Source: Planctomycetota bacterium (GTDB taxonomy: Bacteria; Planctomycetota; Planctomycetia; Planctomycetales; Planctomycetaceae). Taken from it: a stretch of DNA of 64,000 nucleotides. The stretch is from the NCBI GenBank assembly GCA_023417655.1, contig JAEZFD010000004.1, forward strand, positions 33,473 through 97,472, in the 5' to 3' direction. The notes beneath the pieces were generated by a model, which was not told the DNA's origin, searched no databases, and saw only the letters and a list, made by a program, of their open reading frames with translations. Below, piece by piece: positions 9,901 to 18,330 of the stretch. How positions within the stretch are numbered: position 1 is the stretch's first letter; every line of letters starts with the position of its first letter. A program made the translations under genes and the position numbers.

Positions 9901-10177
9901 GTGCTGCGAGTTCGGGTGACCGCTGCTGATCTTCTTCCGGCCGCGGGAGAAGAATGACAAGGCGTGGCAAATCACTGCCAGGGGGCAGGTCGAGTTCACT
10001 TAACTCGACGAAGGTGAGCAAGCGGTCTCGTTCAATCGTGTAACAGAAACTGTGCGGGATCGTCAGCCGCAGTCCCTGCAGATTGTGATCCATGCGGATC
10101 ACACGTCTCAGAACACGTGGCTCGACCAGATGTGCGGCTGGCTCGACAGTCTGCAAGATTCGTTGTAACTGCTGCAC
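6977..10177 (-). CDS. Large multi-pass membrane protein of unknown function (1066 residues)
   Basis: No family was recognised. Roughly the first half (residues 1-520) is soluble, helical and charged, rich in Glu, Arg and Leu. The third quarter contains several hydrophobic stretches long enough to cross the membrane (for example around GAYLTIVFLEHMLAMFV, GYTLMASVLLLGSWASLLI, AVCILLLWIPATLFQF, LELYLVIALFLTSPLG, VVWFLVSYIVVFVFTLLV and TTIWLIPGVFGFLVWEL). About 210 soluble residues close the protein. There is no signal peptide. The long soluble front and tail around a membrane core suggest a cytoplasm-facing scaffold, sensor or transporter, but this is inference. No obvious partner gene adjoins it. 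Confidence 0.85.
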   Translation of the reverse strand: MQQLQRILQTVEPAAHLVEPRVLRRVIRMDHNLQGLRLTIPHSFCYTIERDRLLTFVELSELDLPPGSDLPRLVILLPRPEEDQQRSPELAALAADYHRRLFHASIHLELENLVARNGLGEAWAQRRREQLGAIEFAEIRDVLVRDDYLFPGPSDLETYIEFAALYLELRYFAPHEVRLYFPSLRDWEEVDEILHQDCDHFTRFERLREFPSLVVADRQVDQEIAPESIPEHPHRKTLLSLAQFRLLQAKAERVSAAGNCVKAALSHIRAARRAPIGYEAEAIAAASGELHHLTRRLQAVLQLQPEEANQWTEALLPLLQPASEGFWSNEARLLYDLQKVCLEQERGVYRLDLIDWIRTLGERPIRRPLPLMQDALTLRHLKTIRRRIAVARVDAVERARLMNLLNNVSPRIESRSRNRLRNIIQEVLTSVGLVPHNIPEQVAWRKVVEELLDKVVERSYFSMSELRDTLSKNDLKLPDVTSIGEVARGDGLLRADRRFDMKLDGVYRSGAIYQRWPQTLSSLFFGTRTGRFLTKHVFIPFGGAYLTIVFLEHMLAMFVDTGPSPSPGLEEHAHSAAASTHLSGYTLMASVLLLGSWASLLIHQPAFRQWNRLVFRRLWQGIWTVFVDIPSVLINSEYVQRALHSRAFQVIRDYLLEPAVCILLLWIPATLFQFEWTWRFVLELYLVIALFLTSPLGRHLSELAFDLLMKTWHELKINVFSAVIQWIIDLFDSLLVNLERLIYQVDEFLRFRAGDNFFSQSVKLAGGVVWFLVSYIVVFVFTLLVEPQINPIKHFPVVTVSHKVILPTFPILVRELTPYLGKTQANTVVWTTIWLIPGVFGFLVWELKENWRLYAANRQTRLGKESIGHHGETMLQLLRPGFHSGTLPKAFAALRREARKVNHVDANWVLRKWGAILHVEESVRHFVERELIHLLEEGEQIVPCRWTVTSVRSSTNRIDVDLADRDNPERTGRMTWEFENGELSANCRLHQMTQELTPTVLAHLNVAISGLFQRAGVQKAAGDLPVQIRPPFLWSTWVELWTPNPDVPSPTDLTMTPNSPQTAGSS

Positions 10178-10647
10178 AGGATCCCATCGACGGACAAAGT
10201 TCCGGATTTTACATCCGGCAGTTCAGGAGATTTCAGATTACCGCTCGTCCAGAGCAGAAACCGACCAGTCAGTGAATCCTTGAGAGCTGAGGACGGACCC
10301 CGCTGACCGGCTTTGATTTCCCTTAGTAATGCGCCTCATTCGGTGAAGAGAAATCTACCGCACCTGTCCCGCGAGAGTCACCGCAGGGGCATCAAGTGTG
10401 ATCGAGGCGGAATTCACGGTGATTATAGCACGCCGAATCGTCGTCGCGTCTCTCAGGGAATTTCAAAATCGTGCCGGATCCCAAAATCCCGCCGCGATTC
10501 GTTTTCGGATACACACCTCATCTCCGAAATCCATCGCAGACGTTAGGTGTTGATTGCCGGGAACCAACGAGCTGGGGTGGAGCACTATGCTGGAACCGGC
10601 TCGCGCGATAAAATCAACGAAAATGAATATTCAGGGAGTTACGGGAC
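10178..10647. other. 470-bp divergent intergenic region
   Basis: Lies between the starts of the 1066-residue membrane protein gene (minus) and the DUF2237 gene (plus), so promoters for both should be here. No gene, RNA or repeat was recognised, and no promoter could be called with confidence. Confidence 0.6.
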
Positions 10648-11031
10648 ATGGCCGGCGCGAAGAATGTTTTGGGAAAACCACTGGTCCCGTGTTCCTTTGA
10701 TCCCGTCACTGGATGGTATCGAAACGGCTGCTGCGACACCGGACCGGGCGACTTCGGAGTTCATACTGTCTGCGTTCAGGTGACAGACGAGTTTCTCGCT
10801 TTTTCCAAGAGCGTCGGGAACGATCTGTCGACGCCGATTCCGCAGTATGACTTCGCCGGATTGAAGCATGGCGACCGCTGGTGTCTGTGTGCGTCGCGAT
10901 GGAAAGAAGCATTCGATGCAGGCGTTGCTCCCTCGGTCGTGCTGGCAGGGACGCACATGTCGACGCTCGAGTTTGCGTCACTTGAAGAACTCCGAGAGCA
11001 CGCGCTCGACGCTCACGAGATTCAGGACTGA
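10648..11031 (+). CDS. DUF2237 family protein
   Basis: The 127-residue protein is a full-length member of DUF2237. It shows the family's conserved start (NVLGKPLVPCS, then TGWYRNGCC), a middle GVHTVCVQVTDEFLAFSKS, and the Cys/Trp-rich block GDRWCLCASRWKEA. Members are small bacterial and plant proteins with conserved Cys residues; no biochemical function is established. It ends 16 bases before the end of comEC on the opposite strand. Confidence 0.92.
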   Translation: MAGAKNVLGKPLVPCSFDPVTGWYRNGCCDTGPGDFGVHTVCVQVTDEFLAFSKSVGNDLSTPIPQYDFAGLKHGDRWCLCASRWKEAFDAGVAPSVVLAGTHMSTLEFASLEELREHALDAHEIQD

Positions 11032-11047
11032 GTTGGCCTGTTGATTC

Positions 11048-13660
11048 TTAATCATCCTCTCCAGTGGAGGGAGTGTCGAGAAATGTCTCGACCTTGATTT
11101 CCCCGTTGGGGTGGATCAGGAATGTCGTCGCGCCTGATGCGGCGGTACTGAGAACGGTGGAATTCGCTGCGGCCTCCTGAATGTGTTTGAGGTCGCCTGG
11201 TCCGCCGCTAACCATGATCCACTTCGGTGAGGCCCACTCAAAAAACGCGGCATTGTTCGACTGCTTGCCGCCGTGGTGAGGGGAAAGCACCACATCACAG
11301 GCTTGTGTCGGCAGCTGCATCAGCCGGGTGAGCCCTGATCGTTCGATGTCTCCGGTCAACAAGACTGACCGCTGAGCCACTTTTAATTTCAGCACCAGAC
11401 TCTGTTCATTGTCACTGGAGAAACGCTCATCTCCAGCAGGATGCAGGACTTCCACTTCAACGCCAGTACTGGCGGCGTTCAGTGAGTCCCCTTGCTGCAG
11501 CATCCGGACTGGCACTCCCTGTCGCATGGCCGCATTCAGCAGATCCTGAATGCCGGACTGAGTCGATCGAGCCGACTGGGGAGAGAGACACAATTGCCGG
11601 ACCGGGAATCGCTCGAGTAATTCAAACATCCCGCTGAAGTGATCGTGATCGGCGTGTGACAGAACGATCGTGTCGATGGTCCTGAGACTGCGATACCGCA
11701 ACAGACGCTCAACGGCCCGATGTGCACGACGACCGTCACCAATCGTTCCGGCATCGTAAAGGATTACGGAACCATCAGGAGCTTCCACGACGCACGCCAG
11801 CCCGTGTCCTACAGAAAGAAATGTGCAGCGAAGGGGCGACGTTCCACGGGGCCAGAACGGCAACATCAGGCCCAGTATTATCCATGCAGGGAGCACATGA
11901 ATTCCCCATTTCGGAAACCCGGATGATGGCGCTCGCAACCATGCCAAGGCGAGGAACAGGTAGAAGCCCATGACCCACCAGCCTGGGAGTTCCGGAACAA
12001 AGAAGTGACCGCCGGGCACCTGTTGTCCCCACGCCACCGCCAACTGCATCAGTTGCAGTCCCCAGTTAAATGGGATGGCAATCCATGACGCCAGCCAGGG
12101 AGAGAGCAGCCCGACTGTGAGAAACAGATATCCCAGTCCGAGAACCACTGTCGCGCAGGGGACGAGAATAAGGTCCCCCAGTAACCCGATGGGGGTGAGG
12201 AGATGAAAGGTCGCCATTGTTAATGGGACCGTGGCGACCCAGACTGCGCCGGAGACGAAATAAACTTTGACGAGCGCGAATCCACGATCGATCCACTTCT
12301 TCATCCTCGGGGAATGTTCGACCGGCACCTCGTCCCCGCGGGTGAAAAGCTTTCGGACAGGAATTCCCGTCGCCCAGAAGATGGCCGATACTGCGAGGAA
12401 TGACAATTGAGCGCCGATGTCAAACAGATCGAGTGGGTTCCAGACAAGCAGGATCAGCGCGCAGGCCGCCAGAGTGTTCCAGCGATTTGCCGCGCGATGA
12501 GCCAGACTTCCAATCAGACCGAGAATGGCCAGTAAGCCAGCGCGAATAACTGACGCCTGATGATCAGCAATCCAGGTGAAAATGAGCGCGGCCGCAATCA
12601 TCCAGATGGCGAGCAGGACTGAGGAGAGATTGAACATCCGTCCGGCGAAATAGACCATCCCCATCAGGATGCCGACATTAATTCCGGAGATGGCGAGCAG
12701 GTGCATCATCCCGGTTTCGGCGAACTGATCTTTCAGTTGATCGGTCAACTGTGACCTGTCCCCGATCAACAGGGAGGACGCGAGTCCCCGGACGGGCGGA
12801 CGCAGTTCCGCTGACATGAGGTTCTGACATTCCTTCCGGATCGCGGATCTCCAGCGAGCGAGCGTCCAGAGGAGGCCTGACTCCTCTCCCTGTTTCTGCA
12901 CGGCAGCAGGATGGTTGACTGAGAGTCGGAAGTCCGCGCCCTGCATTTTCAGGAGGGTTCCGAAATTGGCCTCGCCGGGATTCGATGGTGGTCGTGGGAA
13001 AGATAACTGGCCAAGGACTTCAATCTGATCGCCGACTTCGACATTTGTCAGATGCCCTGCGACTTCAATTCGTGCTGTCCCTGTGGAACTTTGCCAAAGG
13101 TCATCTACAAGGATCTGTCGGATCTCCAGCAGGGCTGTTGAGCGATCCAGTTCCATCCACGAGGGAATGCGAGGGCCGACGGGGCGGTCGAGAATCTCGA
13201 CAGGTGACTTCAATACTCCCCGAAGATCGACCAGAAGGGACGCTCGTTCCTCTGTCGAGTTGACAGAACTCGTCTCAGGAATCGTCCAGACCAGATGATG
13301 TCGAATTCCCCCTGTCAGCAGGACGAGCAGGAAGATGAGAACGGAATGCAGGCGAGGGTGAGTCCCTCTGAAAGTCAGCCAAAAGGTTGAGGCGAGCACA
13401 GCTCCTGCGGTAAAGAACCAGAACGCAAGCGGTACAGACCAGGCGTGATCGAGCAGGATTCCAGTTGCAAACGCAATGACCGCAGTCAGTGCCGGACGAT
13501 GCGGCAGTCGCTGTCGCGATGACTCCAGGGGGGACGCGATGGTCTCTCGAGTTGGCACAAACAACCCTGTTACTGGGGGATCTCCGGAAGAACTCCAAGT
13601 GCTCTCGTTGGCTCTTCCGCCGAACAATTCGAATGGTGTCTGCGAGCCATGAATCACCAA
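11048..13660 (-). CDS. comEC: ComEC/Rec2 family DNA-uptake channel protein
   Basis: At 870 residues this has the full ComEC layout: N-terminal membrane helices with a DUF4131/OB-like soluble region (about residues 60-260), the Competence domain of multiple helices (about 280-560, with the hallmark LLAISGINVGILMG), and a C-terminal metallo-beta-lactamase domain (about 600-860) with HADHDHFSG as the metal-binding motif. ComEC carries single-stranded DNA across the inner membrane during transformation, and the lactamase domain is thought to degrade the other strand. No other competence genes are in the window, so whether this organism is transformable is open. The first 45 residues are polar and the true start may lie further in. 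Confidence 0.93.
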   Translation of the reverse strand: MVIHGSQTPFELFGGRANESTWSSSGDPPVTGLFVPTRETIASPLESSRQRLPHRPALTAVIAFATGILLDHAWSVPLAFWFFTAGAVLASTFWLTFRGTHPRLHSVLIFLLVLLTGGIRHHLVWTIPETSSVNSTEERASLLVDLRGVLKSPVEILDRPVGPRIPSWMELDRSTALLEIRQILVDDLWQSSTGTARIEVAGHLTNVEVGDQIEVLGQLSFPRPPSNPGEANFGTLLKMQGADFRLSVNHPAAVQKQGEESGLLWTLARWRSAIRKECQNLMSAELRPPVRGLASSLLIGDRSQLTDQLKDQFAETGMMHLLAISGINVGILMGMVYFAGRMFNLSSVLLAIWMIAAALIFTWIADHQASVIRAGLLAILGLIGSLAHRAANRWNTLAACALILLVWNPLDLFDIGAQLSFLAVSAIFWATGIPVRKLFTRGDEVPVEHSPRMKKWIDRGFALVKVYFVSGAVWVATVPLTMATFHLLTPIGLLGDLILVPCATVVLGLGYLFLTVGLLSPWLASWIAIPFNWGLQLMQLAVAWGQQVPGGHFFVPELPGWWVMGFYLFLALAWLRAPSSGFPKWGIHVLPAWIILGLMLPFWPRGTSPLRCTFLSVGHGLACVVEAPDGSVILYDAGTIGDGRRAHRAVERLLRYRSLRTIDTIVLSHADHDHFSGMFELLERFPVRQLCLSPQSARSTQSGIQDLLNAAMRQGVPVRMLQQGDSLNAASTGVEVEVLHPAGDERFSSDNEQSLVLKLKVAQRSVLLTGDIERSGLTRLMQLPTQACDVVLSPHHGGKQSNNAAFFEWASPKWIMVSGGPGDLKHIQEAAANSTVLSTAASGATTFLIHPNGEIKVETFLDTPSTGEDD

Positions 13661-13837
13661 TCGGTGACATCGTGAAATAATCCGGCTTCATTTCCCGGGA
13701 AGGGTAAGAAGTCGAGCTTTGTTGCGTCCACATGCAGGCAGGATTTCTTCCTGACGTGAGAATGAGTACCTTGTCCGACGGGTGCAGTTCTCTGTTGCGA
13801 GTTCACAATCACGGATTTTAAGTCTTAATCGGTCCAT

Positions 13838-14845
13838 ATGTCTGTTATTCAAGGCCGATCTGGCACCCAGCAATTCCTGCCACCTTGGTATTTCCGCAAC
13901 GGTCATATTCAGACACTCGCGGGATTGTACGTTTTCTCGCCCCGAGCCAGTCTCCGCGGTCTCTCAGTGTCGGCGACAATGGGAGAGATCGCTTTGGACG
14001 ACGGCGATCGTCTTGTTTATCACGACGATTGTCCTGCTGAATGGAAGCCCGGTGATCGGATTGCACTGCTGCTACATGGTCTCGGCGGCAGCCATGCCAG
14101 TCCGTATCTTGTCCGGATTGCCGGCCGGTTGAACCAGTTACGGGTTCGTACTTTTCGGCTTGACTGGCGCGGGTGTGGTGCCGGAGCCGCTCTCGCTCGC
14201 TATCCCTATCACAGCGGGCGATCAGAGGATCTGGACGCGACCATTCGCGGGCTTCAGAATCGCTGCCCCGGTTCCGCAGTCTCTTTGATCGGGTTCTCTT
14301 TGGGTGGGAATGTGGCGCTGAAGTGGCTGGGAGAATTATCGCGCAACCGTGGAATGCAGACCCGCGTCGATCGCGCTGTTGCCGTCTGCCCGCCGATTGA
14401 TCTTCATTTCACCGTTTCTGCGATGCGGCGGGGATGGGGCAAGCTATACGACAGATACTTCTGCAAGGGATGCATTCAGGCTGTCCGACATCGACGGGGA
14501 CTGCGACCGGATACGGTGGTCCCTGAGGGATGGTTCTCACGTCAGCCGCGAACACTGTACGAGTTCGATGATACCTTCACGGCACCTGTCTCAGGGTTCC
14601 AGTCAGCCGACGACTATTATGCTCGATCGAGTGCCAATCAATTCCTGAGTTCAATCACGGTGCCGACGCTGGTGCTCGCCGCCCAGGATGACCCGTTGAT
14701 TCCTTATGAGCAGTTTCGCATCGCTGACTATTCAGGCACGACCGAGTTGCTCGCTCCAACGCATGGAGGCCATCTCGGTTTCTGCAACAGGCGAGGCCAG
14801 GATTGGCTGGATGAACAGGTCATTGCCTGGAGTCTCGGCCGTTAA
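13838..14845 (+). CDS. YheT-type alpha/beta hydrolase
   Basis: The 335-residue protein matches the YheT/EMB8 branch of alpha/beta hydrolases. Its N-terminal signature FLPPWYFRNGHIQTLAG is typical of this branch, followed by LLLHGLGGSHASPYLVR (oxyanion loop), DWRGCGAG, and the nucleophile elbow GFSLGGN. AAQDDPLIP and APTHGGHLGF hold the likely catalytic Asp and His. The family is assumed to hydrolyse short-chain esters; substrates are poorly known. It is transcribed away from comEC, with 177 bp between the starts. Confidence 0.9.
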   Translation: MSVIQGRSGTQQFLPPWYFRNGHIQTLAGLYVFSPRASLRGLSVSATMGEIALDDGDRLVYHDDCPAEWKPGDRIALLLHGLGGSHASPYLVRIAGRLNQLRVRTFRLDWRGCGAGAALARYPYHSGRSEDLDATIRGLQNRCPGSAVSLIGFSLGGNVALKWLGELSRNRGMQTRVDRAVAVCPPIDLHFTVSAMRRGWGKLYDRYFCKGCIQAVRHRRGLRPDTVVPEGWFSRQPRTLYEFDDTFTAPVSGFQSADDYYARSSANQFLSSITVPTLVLAAQDDPLIPYEQFRIADYSGTTELLAPTHGGHLGFCNRRGQDWLDEQVIAWSLGR

Positions 14846-15066
14846 CCCGTTGTGGCTGCGCCTTGCTATCGCCGTGTTCTCTGCTTCGATAGCAGGGCTG
14901 ACCGCGATAAAGAGTGAGCCGCTGATCACACTCTAACGGTGCCGGTACGCACCGAAAAATTTCAGATTGATTGTCACAGAACTCCCTGCATGTGCGTCCT
15001 TGTTGTTAAGGATCGGGCACTCACATCTTGAGCCCGACTTAAAACATCAATTTCAGGGAGTGCATC

Positions 15067-15504
15067 ATGAAAAGCTCAATTTGCTCGATGGTTGTTGGCG
15101 TTCTTGCGTTAAGTGCGATGGGAATGGCCTTTGCTCATCTGCATGACGAAGAAGATGGTGAGTCCGTAAAAGTCATCATGGCTCATGACATTCAGGAACT
15201 GCTGGATGGCAAGGCGGCTGGCGTGACCGTTGCGGAGGTCACCATTGAAGCAGGTAAGCAGGGATTGTCGCACCGCCATCCTGGGCCGGGGCTGGTTTAT
15301 GTTGCTGAAGGAGTCTACGAACTCGGCATCGACGATCACCCGACCAAAATCTACCGGGCGGGGGAAACGTTCTATGAGCCGACGGGATGTCTGCACAGGG
15401 TTTCACGAAATCCCTCTTCAACAGGGCGAACGAGGCTGATTGCTTTCGTCCTGCATCCCCGTGGCGTCAAGGAAATCGCTGTTCCTGAGAGATCCAAACC
15501 GTAA
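15067..15504 (+). CDS. Secreted cupin-domain protein
   Basis: A 145-residue protein with a signal peptide (about residues 1-23, cleavage probably after MAFA) and one cupin barrel. The metal-binding motif 1 is HRHPGPGLVYVAEG with a Glu in the following strand, and motif 2 is near YEPTGCLHRV. Small periplasmic cupins of this sort bind a metal ion and often accompany redox or carbohydrate genes. AGGGAG (55-60 region of the line ending just before ATG 15067) fits a ribosome binding site. It is followed 65 bp later by an AhpD-like gene, and the pair may form an operon. Confidence 0.88.
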   Translation: MKSSICSMVVGVLALSAMGMAFAHLHDEEDGESVKVIMAHDIQELLDGKAAGVTVAEVTIEAGKQGLSHRHPGPGLVYVAEGVYELGIDDHPTKIYRAGETFYEPTGCLHRVSRNPSSTGRTRLIAFVLHPRGVKEIAVPERSKP

Positions 15505-15569
15505 GGCCATCGCGTTAACGACATTGGCATTCACGTTCCAGTTTATCATTCATTGCAAGGGCAGAAATC

Positions 15570-16034
15570 ATGGAGACGTTAATCAAGGCCGATAAGACTT
15601 CAACTTTGGCTTATCGTGCAATGTTGGGGGTTGAAAGGGCATTGGCACAGTCCAGTTTGTCGCACTCGCTGAGGCATCTGATTCAGGTGCGAGTGTCTCA
15701 GATCAATGGTTGTGCGTTTTGCATCGACATGCACTGGAACGATGCCCGAGCCGCAGGAGAAACAGAACAACGGTTATATGGCCTGTCTGCCTGGCGCGAC
15801 GTCCCGTATTACACAGACCGCGAGCGGGCGGCTCTTCTACTTGCCGAAGAACTAACTCTGATCGCAGGTCATGGGGAGTTAAGAGAGCTGTATGATCAGA
15901 TCCGGCCCCATTTCACAGAGGTGGAGTTGGGTGATCTGGTGTGGGCGATCGCCGCGATCAATTTCTGGAATCGCATTAGTATCGGCTATGGAAGCGTTCC
16001 GGCCGCGGTCCCGATGCCATCTCTGGTTCACTGA
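15570..16034 (+). CDS. AhpD-like carboxymuconolactone decarboxylase family protein
   Basis: The 154-residue protein has the CMD/AhpD core: RVSQINGCAFCIDMH (about residues 44-58) contains the redox-active CxxC plus the conserved His that makes an AhpD-like peroxidase proton relay. ERAALLLAEELT and NFWNRI are also typical of the YnjF/alkylhydroperoxidase branch. It probably reduces a peroxide or supports an electron donor for one, in the cytoplasm. Its neighbours (periplasmic cupin upstream, NTF2-like protein convergent) do not fix a substrate. A hairpin terminator follows. Confidence 0.9.
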   Translation: METLIKADKTSTLAYRAMLGVERALAQSSLSHSLRHLIQVRVSQINGCAFCIDMHWNDARAAGETEQRLYGLSAWRDVPYYTDRERAALLLAEELTLIAGHGELRELYDQIRPHFTEVELGDLVWAIAAINFWNRISIGYGSVPAAVPMPSLVH

Positions 16035-16063
16035 GGTTCGAATCAGATCCTGCAGAGTTAATA

Positions 16064-16103
16064 ACTGCGGCGGCTACTTATGGCCGCCGCAGTCGTCGTT
16101 TGT
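16064..16103. terminator. Bidirectional hairpin terminator
   Basis: An 11-bp perfect stem, ACTGCGGCGGC (16064-16074) with GCCGCCGCAGT (16083-16093), is followed by CGTCGTTTGTT. It sits between the convergent ends of the AhpD-like and NTF2-like genes and can serve both. Confidence 0.75.
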
Positions 16104-16564
16104 TACCTCACAGTCGGGATGCCCGCGTCATCAGCCGGACGTGGACCCGGGGCTGGCCAGTGGAATTTGCGTTCCTGCTCTTGAATTGGAACGTCATTGA
16201 TACTGGCTTCACGACGGCGCATCAGTCCCTCGTTGTCGAACTCCCAGAGTTCATTGCCGTATGCCCGATACCACTGCCCGTTGGCGTCGTGATACTCATA
16301 CTGAAATCGAACCGCGATTCGATTCTCTGTGAAACTCCATAAGGACTTGGTCAGCCGGTAGTCGAGTTCTTTCGACCACTTCTCTGTGAGAAACTCGCGA
16401 ATGGCGTCGCGCCCTTGGATGAACTGACTGCGGTTTCGCCACTCGGAATCCGGAGTGTAGGCCAGCGAGACCCGGTCGGGATCCCGGCTGTTCCAGGCAT
16501 CTTCGGCAGCGCGAACCTTGGCTGCTGCAGATTCGGCATTGAAGGGAGGGCGGATTGTGGTCAT
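16103..16564 (-). CDS. NTF2-like protein, DUF1348 family
   Basis: The 153-residue protein is a DUF1348 member of the nuclear-transport-factor-2 superfamily. Characteristic segments are AEDAWNSRDPDRVSLAYTPDSEWRN, GRDAIREFLTEKW, and AVRFQYEYHDANGQW. The fold is a cone-shaped pocket used for binding or isomerising small molecules, but the role of DUF1348 proteins is unknown. It lies immediately downstream (in its own direction away) of the sigma-54 regulator gene, 90 bp between regulator stop and this start, same strand. Confidence 0.88.
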   Translation of the reverse strand: MTTIRPPFNAESAAAKVRAAEDAWNSRDPDRVSLAYTPDSEWRNRSQFIQGRDAIREFLTEKWSKELDYRLTKSLWSFTENRIAVRFQYEYHDANGQWYRAYGNELWEFDNEGLMRRREASINDVPIQEQERKFHWPAPGPRPADDAGIPTVR

Positions 16565-16654
16565 GTGGTTTCTCGTGAAAGAATCGCTTTCATCCGAGAT
16601 GAATTGAGGAGGTCAGCATTTTGCCAGCGTGGAAAGTTTTTAGGCGCAACGTTC

Positions 16655-18094
16655 TTACTCGTCGTCGGATTCCACGGACCGAACGACTTGAATATTCAGT
16701 TCTCGCAATTTTGTTCGCAGGGTTTGTCTCGCGATCCCGAGAATCTTGGCCGCTTGAGCCTGGTTGCCGCTCGTATGTTCCAGAATTTCACTGAGAAGGT
16801 GTCGATCCAGAAAACGGTGCATCTCTTCATAAATGTCACTGGAGCCGGACTGCAGTTGCTGCCGCAGATGGTTGCTGATTTCGGAAGATTTGCCGTTGCT
16901 GGAAGCGGCCACCGCACGATCTGAGCCAGAACTGAGTTCAGGCAGGAATGACGGCTGCAGGACATGACCGGTCGAACGCAGGATCGCCTGTTTCAGAACT
17001 CCCTGTAACTCGCGGATGTTTCCTGGCCAATGGTGGGACTGTAATCGGGCAAGTGCTTCTTCAGAGACTTCCCGAATCTCCCGCCCAAATTCCTGACTGA
17101 AGCGTTTCACAAACATCTGGACCAGCGTCGCCAGATCTTCTTCCCGTTCACGCAGAGGAGGAAGCGGAATCGTAAAGACGCTGAGTCGATAATAAAGGTC
17201 CGCCCGAAACTTCCCAGTTTCGGCCCATGATTTTAAATCTCGATGTGTCGCGGCGATGAGTCGCACGTTCGTCTGAATTGTTTCGTTTCCACCGACTCTT
17301 TCGAACTGCTGCTCCTGAATGACTCTCAGAAGCTTCGCCTGCAAGGCCAGCGGCATATCGCCGAGTTCATCAAGGAGAATCGTTCCGCCGTTGCATTGTT
17401 CAAACTTCCCGATGCGTCGGCGGTCGGCCCCCGTGAATGCCCCTTTCTCGTGTCCAAACAGTTCACTTTCCAGCAAGTTTTCAGGGATTGCCGCGCAGTT
17501 CAACGCAAGGAAAGGTGCTTTGGATCGGGGCCCATGCTGGTAGATCGCACGGGCGACCAGCTCCTTGCCTGTTCCGCTTTCGCCGGTGATCAACACAGGC
17601 ACATCCTGCGGAGCGACGCGACCGATTGCCTTATAAACCTCACGCATCGCGGAGCAGCGACCGACGATCGAGTCTTCGGCATCGTGTTCCTGTGGTGATT
17701 CTGAAATCACGGCAGGGCGCCGCATGCGGCGTACAACTTCCAGTGTTTCAGTAATGACTTCGGTCAACTGCTTTAAGTCGAGTGGCTTAAAGAGGTAGTC
17801 ATAAGCCCCATCCTTCATGGCCTCGATAGCAGCATCGGCGCCTTTCGCCATGGTGACAAAGATCACCGGAATTCGGGCGTCGAGCCGCCGAATCTCCTGA
17901 AAGACCTCGAGTCCGGACTGGTCTGGTAATCGTAAGTCCAGCAGAATGACATCCGGCGGACTTCGAGCGACCAGTTCCAACCCGGCCGCGCCCGTCGTCG
18001 CGATGTCGATATGGTGCTGAGGACTGGGAAATGCCTGGCGAACCTGTGCAGGGACGAGAACCGGGTCATCATCAATGAGCAGCAAGCGGGCCAC
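16655..18094 (-). CDS. Sigma-54-dependent response regulator, NtrC family
   Basis: The 479-residue protein has the three NtrC modules in order. The receiver (about 1-120) has phospho-acceptor Asp53 in ILLDLRLPD and acidic residues IDDD near the start. The AAA+ domain (about 145-385) has Walker A GESGTGKE and the sigma-54-contacting GAFTGA. A Fis-type helix-turn-helix lies at the end (GNQAQAAKILGIARQTLRTKL). With both RELFGHEKGAFTGA-type loops intact it should activate sigma-54 promoters. It is transcribed away from a giant hybrid kinase, whose start is 236 bp off; the two may be cognate, passing phosphate through that kinase's HPt domain. Confidence 0.95.
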   Translation of the reverse strand: MARLLLIDDDPVLVPAQVRQAFPSPQHHIDIATTGAAGLELVARSPPDVILLDLRLPDQSGLEVFQEIRRLDARIPVIFVTMAKGADAAIEAMKDGAYDYLFKPLDLKQLTEVITETLEVVRRMRRPAVISESPQEHDAEDSIVGRCSAMREVYKAIGRVAPQDVPVLITGESGTGKELVARAIYQHGPRSKAPFLALNCAAIPENLLESELFGHEKGAFTGADRRRIGKFEQCNGGTILLDELGDMPLALQAKLLRVIQEQQFERVGGNETIQTNVRLIAATHRDLKSWAETGKFRADLYYRLSVFTIPLPPLREREEDLATLVQMFVKRFSQEFGREIREVSEEALARLQSHHWPGNIRELQGVLKQAILRSTGHVLQPSFLPELSSGSDRAVAASSNGKSSEISNHLRQQLQSGSSDIYEEMHRFLDRHLLSEILEHTSGNQAQAAKILGIARQTLRTKLRELNIQVVRSVESDDE

Positions 18095-18330
18095 GTTCCA
18101 CTCCCGAAAAGACCTCCACCAAGCGCTGGGGGGAGGTCATCTTCTGTGATGACGATTAGCATGTCCAGCGAGTGAAGAGATTTCCAGAGTTGAGAGGCAA
18201 TCGCGACATCAAGCGGTGATTTGTATTGGAACTGGCACCGGATTCGCGATGGTGAATTGAATTAACGAACGCACTCCGTTGAAACTCAAGTGGCAGGAGA
18301 GGACGCTGTTCGGCCAGCTGTCAGCATTTC

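Noticed and set aside
18233..18247. TGGCAC followed 5 bases later by TCGC, possible sigma-54 promoter of the giant kinase gene
   Set aside because: The -12 element should be TTGC; one mismatch in a short motif is too weak to call, although a sigma-54 activator gene is divergent from it.
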